Made by a program: the position numbers and the translations under genes. Under the pieces are notes generated by a model. It saw only the letters and a program-made list of their open reading frames with translations. It had not been told where the DNA came from and made no database searches. From Alphaproteobacteria bacterium (GTDB taxonomy: Bacteria; Pseudomonadota; Alphaproteobacteria; RS24), in contig JAQWIP010000120.1 of NCBI GenBank assembly GCA_029248825.1, positions 1 to 14,766 of the forward strand: a stretch of 14,766 bases of DNA, in the 5' to 3' direction. Shown here piece after piece: positions 14,735 to 14,766 of the stretch; position 1 is the first letter of the stretch; the number at the start of each line of letters is the position of its first letter.

Positions 14735-14766
14735 GGCGTCTGACCCCTCAAAAAAAAGTTTTTAAT

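Noticed and set aside
14579..14766. tRNA-Phe as an attachment site for an integrated element
   Set aside because: No integrase, no repeat of the tRNA 3' end elsewhere in the window, and the upstream bases are a normal tRNA promoter.
1..14766. CRISPR arrays, insertion sequences, toxin-antitoxin or defence genes
   Set aside because: I saw no regularly spaced repeats, terminal inverted repeats with transposase, or proteins with such motifs.

Overview
The window reads as ordinary chromosome from a moderately GC-rich alphaproteobacterium, possibly marine or environmental. This assignment rests on the gene families, the general look of the tRNA-Phe and the densely packed coding; no 16S or other taxonomic marker is present. 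There are no transposases, integrases, phage genes, CRISPR arrays or rRNA. Coding is tight, and the longest stretch without a gene is about 280 bases.

Left part (1-3763). The 5' end of an unrecognised minus-strand gene runs off the left edge. It is divergent from a TauD/TfdA-type Fe(II)/2-oxoglutarate dioxygenase. The dioxygenase meets, tail to tail with a 4-base overlap, a kappa-GST/2-hydroxychromene-2-carboxylate isomerase-like protein. Next comes a two-gene translationally coupled unit: a lipoprotein subtilase (S8 peptidase) and a small exported protein ending in Phe, probably envelope-located.

Middle part (3769-9181). Three acyl-CoA dehydrogenase genes lie head to tail on the minus strand. 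Two resemble large, helix-G-glutamate subunits and one resembles a small non-catalytic subunit, so a heteromeric dehydrogenase acting on an unusual CoA ester is plausible. Divergent from them is an iron-alcohol-dehydrogenase-fold protein that lacks most of its metal ligands, followed closely by a single-domain rhodanese. The divergent region holds direct and inverted repeats that look like operator sequence.

Right part (9269-14766). typA/bipA encodes a ribosome-associated GTPase; its Shine-Dalgarno sits inside a perfect 10-bp hairpin. Convergent to it is a minus-strand pair, a glycerate-3-kinase-like P-loop kinase and a DUF4396 membrane protein, ending in an intrinsic terminator that overlaps the end of typA. 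A PiT-family phosphate transporter is followed by a convergent DIPP-like Nudix hydrolase whose 3' end overlaps the transporter gene by 59 bases. A tRNA-Phe(GAA) gene with encoded CCA and a credible sigma-70 promoter closes the window.

No clearly new system is visible. The most unusual items are the RBS-occluding hairpin before typA, the metal-site-degenerate dehydrogenase with its rhodanese neighbour, the compact subtilase with its coupled exported partner, and the repeat-rich divergent promoter region near 7420-7550.
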